Below, piece by piece: positions 23,701-34,610 of a stretch of DNA of 64,000 nt. Location: NCBI GenBank assembly GCA_011033025.1, contig WFMF01000684.1, positions 1 through 64,000 on the forward strand. Reading direction: 5' to 3'. The notes beneath the pieces are model-generated. The model made no database searches. It had not been told where the DNA came from and was given only the letters and a program-made list of their open reading frames with translations. Made by a program: the position numbers and the translations under genes. Position 1 is the first letter of the stretch. Each line of letters starts with the position of its first letter. This DNA comes from Beroe forskalii. Its lineage: Eukaryota; Ctenophora; Nuda; Beroida; Beroidae.

Positions 23701-26700
23701 GAATTATTGCGGTATCTTGATTTATTTCATTCCAGAAACAACTGAGTGTTCTGTTGGAGAAGCTTCACGGTACTGCAACCAGCTTCATAAGGTGTTTGAA
23801 ACCTAACCAGAATATGTCCGACACTCAGTTTGAAGGTAAGAGGATTCGGTTGAGTATTCTGATTTCACGGATCGGGTCGTTGAATAAGAGTCGCATGATT
23901 ACAATTGATGAGTAATTAATTTATTCTCTTTTGACTCAATGGTACAGGTACAAATCTAAACGATGTGGTTCTTTAATGACAATCAATTTCGTCGTTCTAC
24001 GACATCTTCAGGTCTGTAAATACAATAACATTATTAGAATATATAGAATAGAATCATATGTAAATATCAAGTTGTACAGATTTATCATTTTAACACGTAG
24101 TACGATTATCGTACGATTATCAGCACATACGATCGACGATCATTACTTTGAATTTGATTTTGATACAGTTTTGATCAGTTTTTCAGTCAATTTTAATTAT
24201 TTTAGTTTTTAGTACGGCAATTTTTAGTTGATTAGTATTTAGTATCATGAATTTATTCGTAGGTAGTACTATAGTTAGTGTATGAATCTAGGTAGCCCTA
24301 GAACCCTGAATTTCAAGTTCGTTTGGTTAGGGCATTACATACTCCGTAGATTTAGAGTTTATGATTCTATTCTATATATTCTAATAATGTTATTGTATTT
24401 ACAGACCTGAAGATGTCGTAGAACGACGAAATTGATTGTCATTAAAGAACCACATCGTTTAGATTTGTACCTGTACCATTGAGTCAAAAGAGAATAAATT
24501 AATTACTCATCAATTGTAAGAGGATTCGTTTTGGGATTCGTCTGTTGACTGAAAATTTGAAACATCAAATATGGTTGAAAATAAAAGCTCTGTCAAGCAG
24601 GCTTCAAAAGTTTGTAGTTTGTACATTAAGAGTTTCAGAATTCCTCCAGAACTGAAACGCATGTAAAATAAACATCCTAAGAAGTGGTAAGGCTTCTAAT
24701 GTACCTCATGTTGGGGTTTCATCTGGTTTAATATGCTTGATAAGTTTGGGATTTCTTCTTAAACATGTAGACTGTAGTACAGTAGCAACCATCATAACTC
24801 GTAGGAGGTAAAGTGCTGAACCAGCTCACGTCTCTGGGTATGGTGACCGCTCTGGAGCTCATGCAGGCTGGCTTCCCCAGCAGGATAGCCTTCAAAGACC
24901 TCTACGAAATGTAAGTGGGTACATTCATCGGCTAATTATCTATCACCACCAAAACCGTTGGACGGTTGGTCTAGTAACCCCCCGCTGGTTTGGATGTGAT
25001 CAGCCCATTTTGTCTCTTTTCAGGTTCCGTTGTCACATCCAAACCCGCGGGGGGTTACTAGACCAACCGTCCAACGGTTTTGGTGGTGATATCTTGACAG
25101 ATGTATGTAGTTTGAACCCGTATTACTTGCCCAAAGGCAGTTTGGACCCATGTTACTTGACCTCGTGTAGTCTGAACCCACGTAACTAGCCCACACGCAA
25201 GCCGAACCCACGTAACTCACCCTGACGAAGTCCAAAACTGCGTTATTCTAACTTGAAATTACTGGAATTGATATATTTCTTAATTTCTACAAATCGTCCA
25301 CGCGAACTCACGTGCTTAAATATAGCAACCAGATCTCATTCCACGTACATAATTCGTATTTGAACTCATTTCAACGTAACCAACTCGAAAATCCCGTGTA
25401 AATATCAATTTCTTCAACTCCCATAATTTCTACAAAACGTCCGTGTGTACTCACGTGCTGAAATATGGCAACCAGATCTAATTTCACGCGCATTAGTCGT
25501 ATTTAAACACATTTTAACATAACCAAGTCGAAAATCCCATGTAAACATCAATTTCTTTAAATCCCCTAATTTCCGCAAAACGTCCGTGTGTACTCACGTG
25601 CTGAAGTATAGCACATGCATCTTATTTCAGGTGCATAAGTCGTATTTGAACTCATTTCAACGTAATCAAGTCGAAAATTCCGTGTAAATATCAATTTCTT
25701 TAAATCCCTAATTTCTACAAAACGTTCGCGTGAACTCACGTGATTCACTATTTCATCGTATATTTCCCACATTTAGTCACTGCGAGACATGAAGAAACCA
25801 TTATTAGTTCACCATTGTATCACAGAATAGGACTACAGTACAATTTTTCGTCATAAACGCAATTTCAACCATTTTGCGGCTCAATTTTTAGAGGCTTCAC
25901 ATGACGACATTTTTCGACTGATCACCTTGAAACTATTTTTATAGCTAAATCTCGAGGTCTAAAAGCAAAATATCGACGTAAAATATTATCCGATGAAAAC
26001 TCTCTGAGTTAGAGATGTTCAAAGTAGTGCAAAATAGCGTTTTATCGCAAAATACGTTATTTTAGTGGTTTTACGCGATTTTGATGACGTCATCACAGCA
26101 CCAAAATAGGCTCAAACCAACTTCCCATATAGCCTATCAAGCAATTCCGCCTTAGTATAACATACTTTGACCGGTCTCATCTCGAGATACGTTGTACATC
26201 TCACTCGTTTAAGTTTTGACCTGTAATTTGGAAATCGATTTTTCACCGTACCTTAGAAAATCGCGTATATCTCGATGAAAAATCGAGATAGCCCGATGAT
26301 CCGTATGATTTTCTGAAAGCTCTTTAAATTTCCAACTAACGATTTTTCAACATTTTTGAGCTATCTCCATTCCTTCTTGGTGAAAAATGCGCACAAAGAT
26401 GACCTAAAAAAGAAATAAAATTTCGCTAAGTTGATGACGTCATAGTGACGTGAAAATGACGTCACCAGAACTTCTCTTATAGCCTATAACATTTTCCCAT
26501 CTTAGATCAACAAAACCTGACCTCGATCATGGCTCTACCATATCCCGTTCTTGAGATCTCGGCTTTATAACTTTGCTCCCAATTATCATGATATTATATA
26601 TTATATCTATATTATATCTTATATCACCCTGTGACACTCAAATCTCTAACTTATACCCCTGGCCAGTTTTCTTTTTACCGCGGGGGGTTACCGCCCTGGC

Positions 26701-29700
26701 CAGGGCGGGAATCACTCTAATCTCGCAATTCCCTGCATCATTCTCTTACCTTATTCTCTTATTGTGTAATGAGCAACAATCAATGAAAACTTCACCCAGG
26801 TATTCTTCCAAGCTTCCCTCTCGACTCAAGTCCCTTCATCCAAGGATATTCTGCTCGGTATGTTCGACATGAATTCATTCCGCCGCTTACTTCGTAGAAT
26901 GAAATATTATCCTTGAAATTACCACAAATTTATAGAAATTTCAAGCAGCTTGTTTAAGTTTACTAAGTGTCTAAGTGCGCACAGCTTGTTTTTAGAGGAC
27001 TGAACACTGATGGTACTTCTCTCAAAATTCACCCCTACTCTGTATCGCGCGAGAACATTTTTCTATGAAAGCAACAAATTTCTCATTTACTGTGATGCTT
27101 TATTGAACGCGCGCGCGGCGCGCGCCGGCCTCTTATCTGAAACTAGCTTGTGCATGCATTCACTAACTAAGCCTACGGTGTATGCATTGTTTATCATATC
27201 ATGACAAACAATGCATACAATGCACACATGCATTCATGCATAAGTTTCAAATGAGCTAATCACTAAATTTTGCTTACAGGCGCTGTTTAGAGCCATTGGG
27301 ATGAGTCCTATTGATTACCGGTTCGGAGTAACCCGGATATTCTTTAAACCCGGCAAGGTACGTTATTCAGTAAATTTTGAGTTTTTATATACTATGATCA
27401 ATGATTTTGACGGGTATGCAATTTTCATCATCTTTGCATTTGTTACTACATGGACATAAGATTTTCAATTTGATTGAATATTATTAAGGCAGTTTTGCCT
27501 CACCCACTCCATTCTGACAGTTTGCTGAGGTAGACATGTTGATGAAGAGTGGAGCTGACCATCTCAAAGACATGATAGCCAAGGTCAACAAGTGGGCCCT
27601 CAGGCAACGGTGGAGACGGGCTCAGTATGCTATTCTCGCTTTCAACAAATGTCAGTTTTTTAGAATTATAGCACAAGACTAATTAATCCAGGAGGATATA
27701 AATTTACCTCAGTTACCTCTGAAAACATTATGAGCTTTCTCCAATGTTTCATTACATAATTATTCATAAATTTGGTTTTCAGGGGTAAAGATAGCCAAGT
27801 GGAGAATGGAATGCATTATAACGATACAGAAAAACGCTAAAATGTGGACCACAAAGAAGCGGTATCAACCCAGGTAACTGATTGAGGCTTCTTAATTTAC
27901 TACTGCAATACTGCATGGCATGAATCTACAATTCACAATAGGTACATCTAAACTGAAAGAACCACTGGATAACTATTACTTTCATTCATTGAATTCAGTG
28001 TCTGATCAACCATATAATCAAAGAATTGTAAATCAATACTATGACAAAAAGAAGGAAAATTCTACTTGGAATCTTACAATCGAGAACGCGAGTATTGCTC
28101 TGACATCCCGTCGGGAATCAAATTAAATGAAATATCAGAGATACGAGCTTCTTGAGAACCTCTCACAGAGACCAACACACTCTTGAGTAATGCAAATGAA
28201 AGTTTCGTTCGCATGAAGCTGATGACATCCCTATACTCCTCATTAGTCTTCTCTGCCACAAGTTCAGCTAACCTCTTATGAAACACCTGTGCTTGAGGTG
28301 CCATCCCTCCCGAAGTACTGTAGACCAGTGGGGTGAAACTACACTTTTCTACCTGGATGACCCGTTGCTCGTAGTTCTTCTTCTTGATGTTTTCATGCTG
28401 CATAAACACTGATTTGATATCACGGTCTTTGTATGAGTCAGCATTAGGGTGGAAGATCCTGACATCAAACATGGTCTTCTGAAGGGTCCCCACATCCCTC
28501 GAGCTGAGATGTCGAGACGGGCTTTGTCCTCAGTGTTCCCTGGGATTGGCTGACAGGAGTCAATCGGAATCAGCTCAGGCTCAGTCATCACGTCATGGCA
28601 AACTTCCCTAAGAAACGCGGCATTCGTGTCTCGAACTTTGTTGTGTCGGAAGATTAAGTAGCCACCATTTTTACATGTTAAGGTGTGGTCTACTGAATTC
28701 TTCTTTCCACAAACACAAATAGCCGGAATGTTAGGGATTTGCCACCCATATCTGAGCCTAAGTGCATCACGAAATTCCTCCTTGTTCAGCACCCATCCCA
28801 GTGAAGCAATGGGGAGAACAGTAAGCCAAGCCCCGGCACCTTTCTCTTGGGCCAATGTGATGGACCTCTTCAATCTGTCATCAGAAGAGCCAGACTTAAT
28901 GTCAGTTAACTTCCTCATCATCCTCACTTCCTTATCCTTCATACAATCACTCGTAATGTCTGCTACACCCTCTGGCTGAAACCCAACAAGATTTGACTGC
29001 TGATCGATGATGAGCTTCTTAAGATTCTCAGTTATTCTCTTCGAAGCTTGAAACTCGAAGTCTGCATTGTCGGCTGGATTCGATATTCCAAGCCCGCCCA
29101 GTCTTACAGGTAGAGTGAAAAGTTCCCTTTCTATGCTTGATAATCTTCTTCCAACTATGGCTGGTAGGAACTTGTCATTTATCACAACTTCTAATGGGTG
29201 AAACAAGTCTGAAATACCGGGAATAGTTCGCTGAACAAACGTCCATCGATGACAAAGCGCTTTTGTGAAAGCTGTGTAGGCTGACTGTGGGTCATCCTTC
29301 CCTATTTCTGACAGCTGTTCTACATCCTTGACCCACTTTGAAACCTTGTCCATCACATAGCTCTTACGAAACTCCTCTCTGTTCCTAGCACAGCTCCTAG
29401 ATGACGTTCTCCTTCACTAGTTAACTTGATGCCACAGCCTTTGAACATCTGTTTGGCCATTTGAAGATATTCCTTCTTAACTATGAGAACAGTTTTTGAG
29501 GCCTTAGGGTGATATCCATACTGTGGCCCCTCTCACACAGGATGTCCCACCACTTCTTGATCTCGGCAAGTTTTCCAGCTGCAGTGGAATCATCTGCGTA
29601 CCAGATCTGCTTGCAATCAGACGTTTCTACAGCTGAAGATAAGTCTGTGATCAGTGGTTTGATACCCAGTGCATAGAAAGCCATAGCTGCAACATCTCCT

Positions 29701-32700
29701 GTGTACAACCTTCATAAGAACCCAGGTACTCCGTTTTCTGATCATCACTGACAACAAGCATGGCTGGTTTCTGATAAGTATTGACAATGAATTGATGGAG
29801 GGTGGACAAAGCTCTCGAATGTTATGAACTGCTAGCTCTGTTGATCGAGTTAAACGCATTGTCTGCGTCCACCAGCAGTACACCCTGCGTGCTGGGCAGC
29901 TCCCATTGCTCCCCGAGTAGCATGGATTGATGCCTCAATCCCCCCTTTAAGACCTGCACATGTCTGCAGAGGACCTGCAGCCTGCTGAATGTCTGACTTA
30001 AGAACATTGATAACCAGCTTTCCCACGATTCGCCTCAGTACTTCTCCAACACCAACAGGTCTCACTCAATACCACCATGCTTATCATTACCTTTGTCCAG
30101 AGGAACCAGGCGACAAGCTAGCAGTTCGTCGAGGGCTGTTGGGCTGATGGATTTCGTACTGATACACTTTGCCAGCTCTGCAATGGCTTCACACAAATTC
30201 TCTGATGCCTTTCCATATGATCTGCAACACAGGATATGTTTCCAGGAGTCAGCATCTATGAGAGTGGGTCCACCTGAACCGTGCATGGTTTTAGCGACTT
30301 TGTAGACCAGTTGTCCATCAATCTGTTCAAAAATCACTGGCTGGGGTTCTTGGGCAGTTATTTCCATCTTTAAATGCTGCGGTGCTGGTCTACCATCAGG
30401 GTGTTTTGCAGCTAGAACAGTCTTCACAGGCCGAGTTAGTTTATGAACCCCTTGACATCACTATCATTGTCTATCAACTTAACAGCTTTACCCACTTGTC
30501 CCAGTAACATCAGTCTTGTGAAGGCTACATGGCAACTAAACTCTTTTCTCTTCAGTGACTCGCCTACCCGAACTTGAATCTCTAGCTTCATCCATGAGAC
30601 TTTGTAGATCACCTTCACTCCATTTAACAAGCCTAGCTGCCAAGAATTTTGCATTGTTCTTTGCTTTGAGTTTTGCTGAGGGCTTCTGTAGCATAAGAGG
30701 GATGAAAACATGTATCATGGATAAAGACTGATCTCGCCATGCTGTTTGATCTGTGAACAGGTATATGAGCCTTGTTATCTCCTTGATAAACTGAACACCA
30801 GCTTTCCCTCGTGGTAGAGTGAACAAGTTCTTCTTCCACTTGGTAATCTCCAGATACACAGCCTTGATCACCTGCTGTATGACATTTTCACCCTTCAACT
30901 CGCCCCATTTCAGAAGATTGGCATCCCTTGCTTTGCAGCCCATACAACACCATGAATCTTGATTGAACTGCGGTGACTTGAATCTGCATGTGACTTGAAA
31001 GCACTTGCATTTTTCAGTGATAAAACTTGAATTAAGTTAGAGTCATTAACGAGCTACACCCTAAAACTTGAATAAAAGAAAAAAAAACCCTCTATCTTTT
31101 TTGAGTATTAACCCTGAGAATCATACCCCTCTAATCAAACACTGTCAGAATAAAAGGGGTCCGGGCTATAAAGGACAGCATGTCTAAGATTTCTATTATG
31201 ACGGAGATCGGTAAGATTGCCGTTTACACAATAGCTGCTGTGCCTATAGATGCTCATTGCTCAGATATGAAATATTCAACTGGGTCGCTGAGCTGAATAT
31301 GAATTGAATCTATATTCAAGAAAATCAGCTGCTTCGAATCAATGGTTTTAAAGATTTTTTGATTGTTTTTTCGCTTGTTTTTTTCGCTTGTAGTTGAATT
31401 TAAACTAAGAAAGCCGTAGCTTTTTTAGAAATGGACACACTCCAACATAAAGGGCTTTCTTCAGCAAGCAACATAAAGTATGATCGGGATGCAGTGCTGG
31501 GTGAGATAGCTGCTATGAGAGAGTTCCTGGAGAACGAAAAGGAGCGAGTAAAGGCCGGGGAGGTCCACACTGACATCATTCAGCAGAAGTCTATCGAAAT
31601 AGAGGATCAAGTTGTGCGTCTTCTTGACAAGGTAAGTTGTCCATGATTTACAGCTTACATTTTAAAAAGGAAATAACACTGCTGATTTCAATTTTCAATG
31701 CAAAAGCTGGGTGATGGAACGCTTACTAACCCGATTATGGTTGTCCTCAGGTGAAAGTGACCCAGGATAGCGACAGGTTGAGGCAGATCCAGGAGGAAAT
31801 GGAGGCAGAGCGAAAGAGACAAGAGGAGGCAGAGAGACTTCGCAAACTGGAAGAGGAAAGGATTGCGGAGGAAAGACGCATGTAAGTCACTGGTTATTCT
31901 GCAATCTCTGGGCCAAATTACTAGATTTCAATATACCTGAAGTCACCGCCAGTCAATGGTACCACACAGTTGCTGCATAGGTGCAAAGTCTCGCGCGATC
32001 ACGAATTTTCGTGTTTCGAAAATTAATTTGGCAATTTGCAACTTTCGGCCCAAAATTTGCCAATTGTGACACTGCGCGGCGCGTGCGCCGCGCAGTGTCA
32101 CAATTGGCAAATTTCGTCAGAATTTCGTATACCAAGTGTTGCTGGATGACGGAAACATTAATTTAGGTTGACGAAAATAGGGGAAAATTCATAGATCTGA
32201 CCCTTGCCACTATATCAGTAAAAAAGAGCTCGAAGAAAAGCGTCTACGAGAGTTGGAGGAACAGAGGCAGAGGGAAGAGGAAGAAGCAAAGAGACTAGAG
32301 GCAGAACGAGAACGACTAGAAGCAGAACGGAAGCAAAGGTTCTAGGCTTCATGACATGCTTTAGTCTATTTATCTGCCTGACATTATATTTCTAAATTCT
32401 AAATTTTCATACATTGCGAATGATTAAAATGGAATATCGCAATCATAGCAATATGATTGACGAATAAAGAATGATGACAAAATAAAGAACTGGTTATAAC
32501 TGAAATTTGAGTTATGGACTTTGAATATCCATTTATCAGGGAAGAGGAGGCCCGTGCGGAGGAGTTGAAGAAGGAGCAGGAAGAAAGAGACAGAATGATA
32601 GCTCAATCTATCAGTGAGGACAACAAAGCTACAACTGTTGTCAAGGAAGAGGAACCGCCCAAGAAATATTTAGTGGTTTAACCTTAATTGTGCTTAAGTC

Positions 32701-34290
32701 TGTCAAGTTCAATTTGCCAATTTGCATGGTTTGCGTCGAATTTCAAATACAAAGTTCCACCTTCCTGATCGCAAAGTTTGAAAATAGAAGATATCAAGAT
32801 AGGTTTTGTTAACCCAGGAAAGAAACGCAAGAGGCAAAGCCAGCAGTTCTGGACAAAGCTACTATCAAAGACTGGAAGTACTCAGAACTACGAAACTGCA
32901 TCAATACGTCTTGTGGTAAGTCCTATCAACTTTTCTGGACAAATTTCTAGCCTTGATAGCATCCATCATTGATACTATCCCAAATTTAAATCACGAAAAT
33001 AGTTTCAAAAGCAATTGTATTCAGAGTATTAGAACCGTCTAATCAGAAATCTGATCACACCATATGCGGGAACAGTAACAGCTCTTAAGTCACATTATCT
33101 CCTTAGATCTGGAGCTGTTGGAGGTTGCTAGAGAGGAGTTCCACCGGAGACTCAAGGCTTACCAGGCGTGGAAGCAGACCCACCAGGAGAAGAAGAAGAA
33201 GCAGGATGCTCCTGCAGCTAAACCTGACCTGCCCCTGGCTCCAGCAGGCACAGAAGCCCCAGCTCCTCCTCCCCCTGCTCCGGGTACTCAGGAGAATTTA
33301 GATCATTCTATGAAGTGAAATCATGAGAAGTGTAGATCATTCTATGATGTTTTATAAAGTGAAATCAAACTCCAAAATAGGATAATGCCCAATGCAACAA
33401 AGACATAACATCATTGGACTTGATGTGTTTTTCTTTTTCAATTAAATTTCCTAGTTTCCTGCAATGTTTCAGAATCGGAGGCTGAGAAGCCCCAACACCG
33501 ACTGTTCAAGGTGCCGTTTGTGTACCCCTCCTACAACAACCCATGTGTTCGGGGGTGGTGGTATGCCCATTTCCACGGCAAGGTGAGCTGGTTTGTGAAA
33601 ATGGATTTGTAAAAATGGATAGATCAAAAATGCCACAATTCCGTTTAGGCTCTTCATTCCCTATTTGAATTTACTAATTTTGAAATTTTGAAATTAAAAG
33701 CTGCGCCTGATATTTCAAAGTTTGAACAGGACTAGTTTACATGTAATCAGGACTAGTGTTAATACTTTTACACACGTTTACAATTTTACACCCCAACTTT
33801 CAGTGGATAGTTCGGCAGCTAGAAATACATCCTGAAAAGGCTCCTGTGTGCCTCATCGCTGGGAAAGACGACTTGAAGATGTGTGAGCTGCAGCTACACG
33901 AAACAGGTAATTACAGATCATGGTTTTGAAGTGATTTGTTAGATATTACTCCAACAACCAAACCCGTGCTCTTCTCAATCTCTAGGGTTGACTGGAAATA
34001 GAATTAGCAGGAAGGGAAGGGAGATTACACCTTGCTCTACTTCAGGGTTGACTGGGAATAGAAGGAAGGGAGATTAAACTTTGCTTTGTTTCAGGGTTGA
34101 CTAGAAGGAAGGGAAGGATGATTTCACCTTGCTCTATTTCAGGGTTGACTAGAAGGAAGGGAAGGGAGATTACACCTTCTCTGTTTCAGGGTTGACTAGA
34201 AGGAAGGGAAGTGAGATTACGATGAAAGAGTTCGATGAGTTGTGGATGTGCTGTGGGGGCGGTGCCTATACCTTACGAGAGGTCCAATAG
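17784..34290 (+). CDS. MYO6: Unconventional myosin VI (30 exons)
   Basis: Pointed-end-directed actin motor for endocytosis and membrane anchoring. Exons: 17784-17891, 18189-18252, 18371-18444, 18630-18759, 18962-19067, 19242-19401, 19585-19749, 19888-20065, 20264-20406, 20710-20870, 21045-21209, 21522-21637, 21785-21880, 23460-23618, 23736-23835, 24805-24910, 26800-26857, 27280-27357, 27521-27650, 27783-27873, 31179-31210, 31429-31631, 31751-31881, 32219-32338, 32540-32665, 32818-32915, 33107-33283, 33473-33582, 33804-33906, 34190-34290; about 1196 residues. Motor: NPYRD, P-loop GESGAGKTE, switch [11 protein letters not shown], switch II LDIAGFEYFE, SH1 region SFIRCLKPN. After the converter come the class VI insert-2 region (exon 19), one IQ motif (exon 20), a charged single helix (exons 23-25), REEFHRRL and the cargo domain GWWYAHF. 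Phases match throughout except one apparent +1 frameshift in exon 9 and no GT donor after exon 25. Insert-1 is missing from the motor. The ATG immediately follows an acceptor AG, so a 5' UTR exon lies upstream. Confidence 0.95.
20279..20283 (+). other. Apparent frameshift at a run of five C in myosin exon 9
   Basis: Exon 8 ends in phase 1, so exon 9 opens GGSKVSP. The family-like sequence that follows ([20 protein letters not shown]) is in a frame that requires one base fewer. Dropping one C from CCCCC restores a continuous myosin reading and the correct phase into exon 10. Most likely this is a homopolymer sequencing or assembly error. A real frameshift, or use of the AAG at 20268-20270 as acceptor (which also restores frame by skipping the first residues), are alternatives. 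Confidence 0.7.
21881..23459 (+). other. Myosin intron 13, no element recognised
   Basis: An intron of about 1.6 kb between phase-matched exons (...AGAVCYET and EGWLDRNSD...). It is AT-rich, with a GTGTGTATGTG-like stretch near 22755-22805. I find no extra exon, repeat unit or mobile element signature inside it. Confidence 0.5.
23836..24528. mobile_element. Foldback insertion flanked by a 13-bp duplication of the splice donor
   Basis: Arms of about 155 bp, at about 23900-24055 and 24361-24518, are essentially perfect inverted copies around a 305-bp spacer. GTAAGAGGATTCG stands at 23836-23848 (the donor of myosin exon 15) and again at 24516-24528, as a target-site duplication would. Each arm contains CTGAAGA, a 4-bp stem, then GAAA (24407-24431 on the plus strand, 24011-23987 on the minus strand). 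Inverted terminal copies with a short duplication suggest a Penelope-like or related retroelement remnant. No reverse transcriptase is left. Confidence 0.65.
24942..25090. repeat. Near-perfect 58-bp inverted repeat in myosin intron 16
   Basis: Arms 24942-24999 and 25033-25090 (ATCACCACCAAAACCGTTGG and onward, with one mismatch near the centre) flank a 33-bp loop. The loop carries TTTGTCTCTTTTCAG, a good-looking acceptor that does not lead to a myosin exon; the true next exon is 26800-26857. Confidence 0.85.
25284..25760. repeat. Tandem repeat of about 140 bp, roughly 3.4 units
   Basis: Units start near 25284, 25428, 25569 and 25709, at ATTTCTACAAAACGTCCGTG-like words followed by ACTCACGTGCTGAAATAT and AAGTCGAAAATCCC. 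The last unit is partial. The rest of the intron up to 26799 holds a diverged duplication (TATAGCCTAT words near 26128 and 26476, each with nearby TGACGTCA motifs near 26088, 26432 and 26450) and a perfect 18-bp palindrome CCGCCCTGGCCAGGGCGG near 26690. No exon is seen in this part. Confidence 0.75.
27100..27245. repeat. GC-rich tract and palindrome in myosin intron 17
   Basis: GAACGCGCGCGCGGCGCGCGCC near 27105-27127 is followed by a nearly perfect hairpin around TGTATGCATTGTTT / AAACAATGCATACA (27179-27220) and further GCATGCATTC words on both sides. It is a short foldback element with no coding potential. Confidence 0.55.
28074..30950 (-). pseudogene. Decayed non-LTR-type retroelement, antisense in myosin intron 20
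   Basis: Minus-strand fragments in several frames make one long polyprotein. N-terminal part 30943-30436 ([30 protein letters not shown]). Then 30427-30062 ([31 protein letters not shown]). Reverse transcriptase core near 30020-29480 with [17 protein letters not shown]-like residues and catalytic [12 protein letters not shown]. Then 29356-28349 ([29 protein letters not shown]) with a CxC...H...C knuckle ([15 protein letters not shown]) and RHNKVRD. C-terminal domain to 28074 with FDVRIFHPN and [12 protein letters not shown]. At least four frame changes make it dead. The knuckle followed by a basic RHN and an acidic domain resembles the C-terminus of elements with a restriction-like endonuclease (R2-like); that assignment is inference. 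I associate the family with cnidarian and sponge genomes. Confidence 0.8.
31179..31210 (+). other. MYO6: 32-bp micro-exon of the myosin VI gene
   Basis: Between GGACAG and GTAAGA this exon reads C ATG TCT AAG ... GAG ATC G. It is the only candidate that converts the phase-2 end of exon 20 into the phase-1 start of exon 22, adding about 11 residues ([11 protein letters not shown]) to the region after the IQ motif. Without it the frame closes within eight codons. It lies just downstream of the antisense retroelement. Confidence 0.65.
32053..32114. repeat. Perfect 30-bp palindrome in myosin intron 23
   Basis: Arms 32053-32082 and 32085-32114 (AAATTTGCCAATTGTGACAC and onward, ending GCGCGGCGC) are perfect complements with a 2-nt centre. 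The GC-rich tip and AT-rich ends resemble the other foldbacks in the window. It lies between exons ending 31881 and starting 32219. Confidence 0.9.
33985..34197 (+). repeat. Tandem array of splice-acceptor plus exon-start units
   Basis: Four imperfect units of about 47-60 bp precede the real last myosin exon. Each unit ends in a pyrimidine-rich CTCTAG, CTACTTCAG, TTTGTTTCAG or CTATTTCAG and is followed by GGTTGACT and an AGAAGGAAGGGA stretch, copying the true junction CTGTTTCAG|GGTTGACTAGAAGG at 34189-34190. Only the last copy continues into the conserved frame ([13 protein letters not shown]); entry at earlier copies leads to stops or altered C-termini. Confidence 0.85.
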
Positions 34291-34583
34291 TTTCTATGAA
34301 CTGTACTTCATGGTTATGGCTGTTTGGCTGCAGTGTTCGGTGTTCCAGATAAAATAACAGAGAAATCATTGAAGACTTGCACCTGCCAGACGAATCTATG
34401 GATGATTTGCGTTGTGAGCCATTGCCACAATCAAATACTTAAAATATTTACCGGGCTGTTATGTGTCGCATGGATGCAGATAAAATTACGTGTTTCTGGA
34501 ACAAAAAATTTAATATTGTACTGCTTTTCGTTGAATTTGTTCCTTAATTTCTGCTGAATTTAGCAAGATATTGGTTTTTGATA

Positions 34584-34589
34584 AATAAA
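34584..34589 (+). terminator. Polyadenylation signal AATAAA of the myosin VI gene
   Basis: AATAAA lies 294 bases after the myosin stop codon (TAG at 34288-34290) and before the convergent FSIP1 gene. It is the first canonical signal downstream, so the 3' UTR probably ends near 34605. Confidence 0.6.
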
Positions 34590-34610
34590 GTATGGAATGA
34601 TGGTGTTTAC

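Noticed and set aside
25024..25235. Apparent myosin exon after TTTGTCTCTTTTCAG
   Set aside because: It keeps phase with exon 16 but lies in the arm of a hairpin and shows no myosin similarity. The exon at 26800-26857 encodes the expected converter-side sequence ([19 protein letters not shown]) with correct phases.
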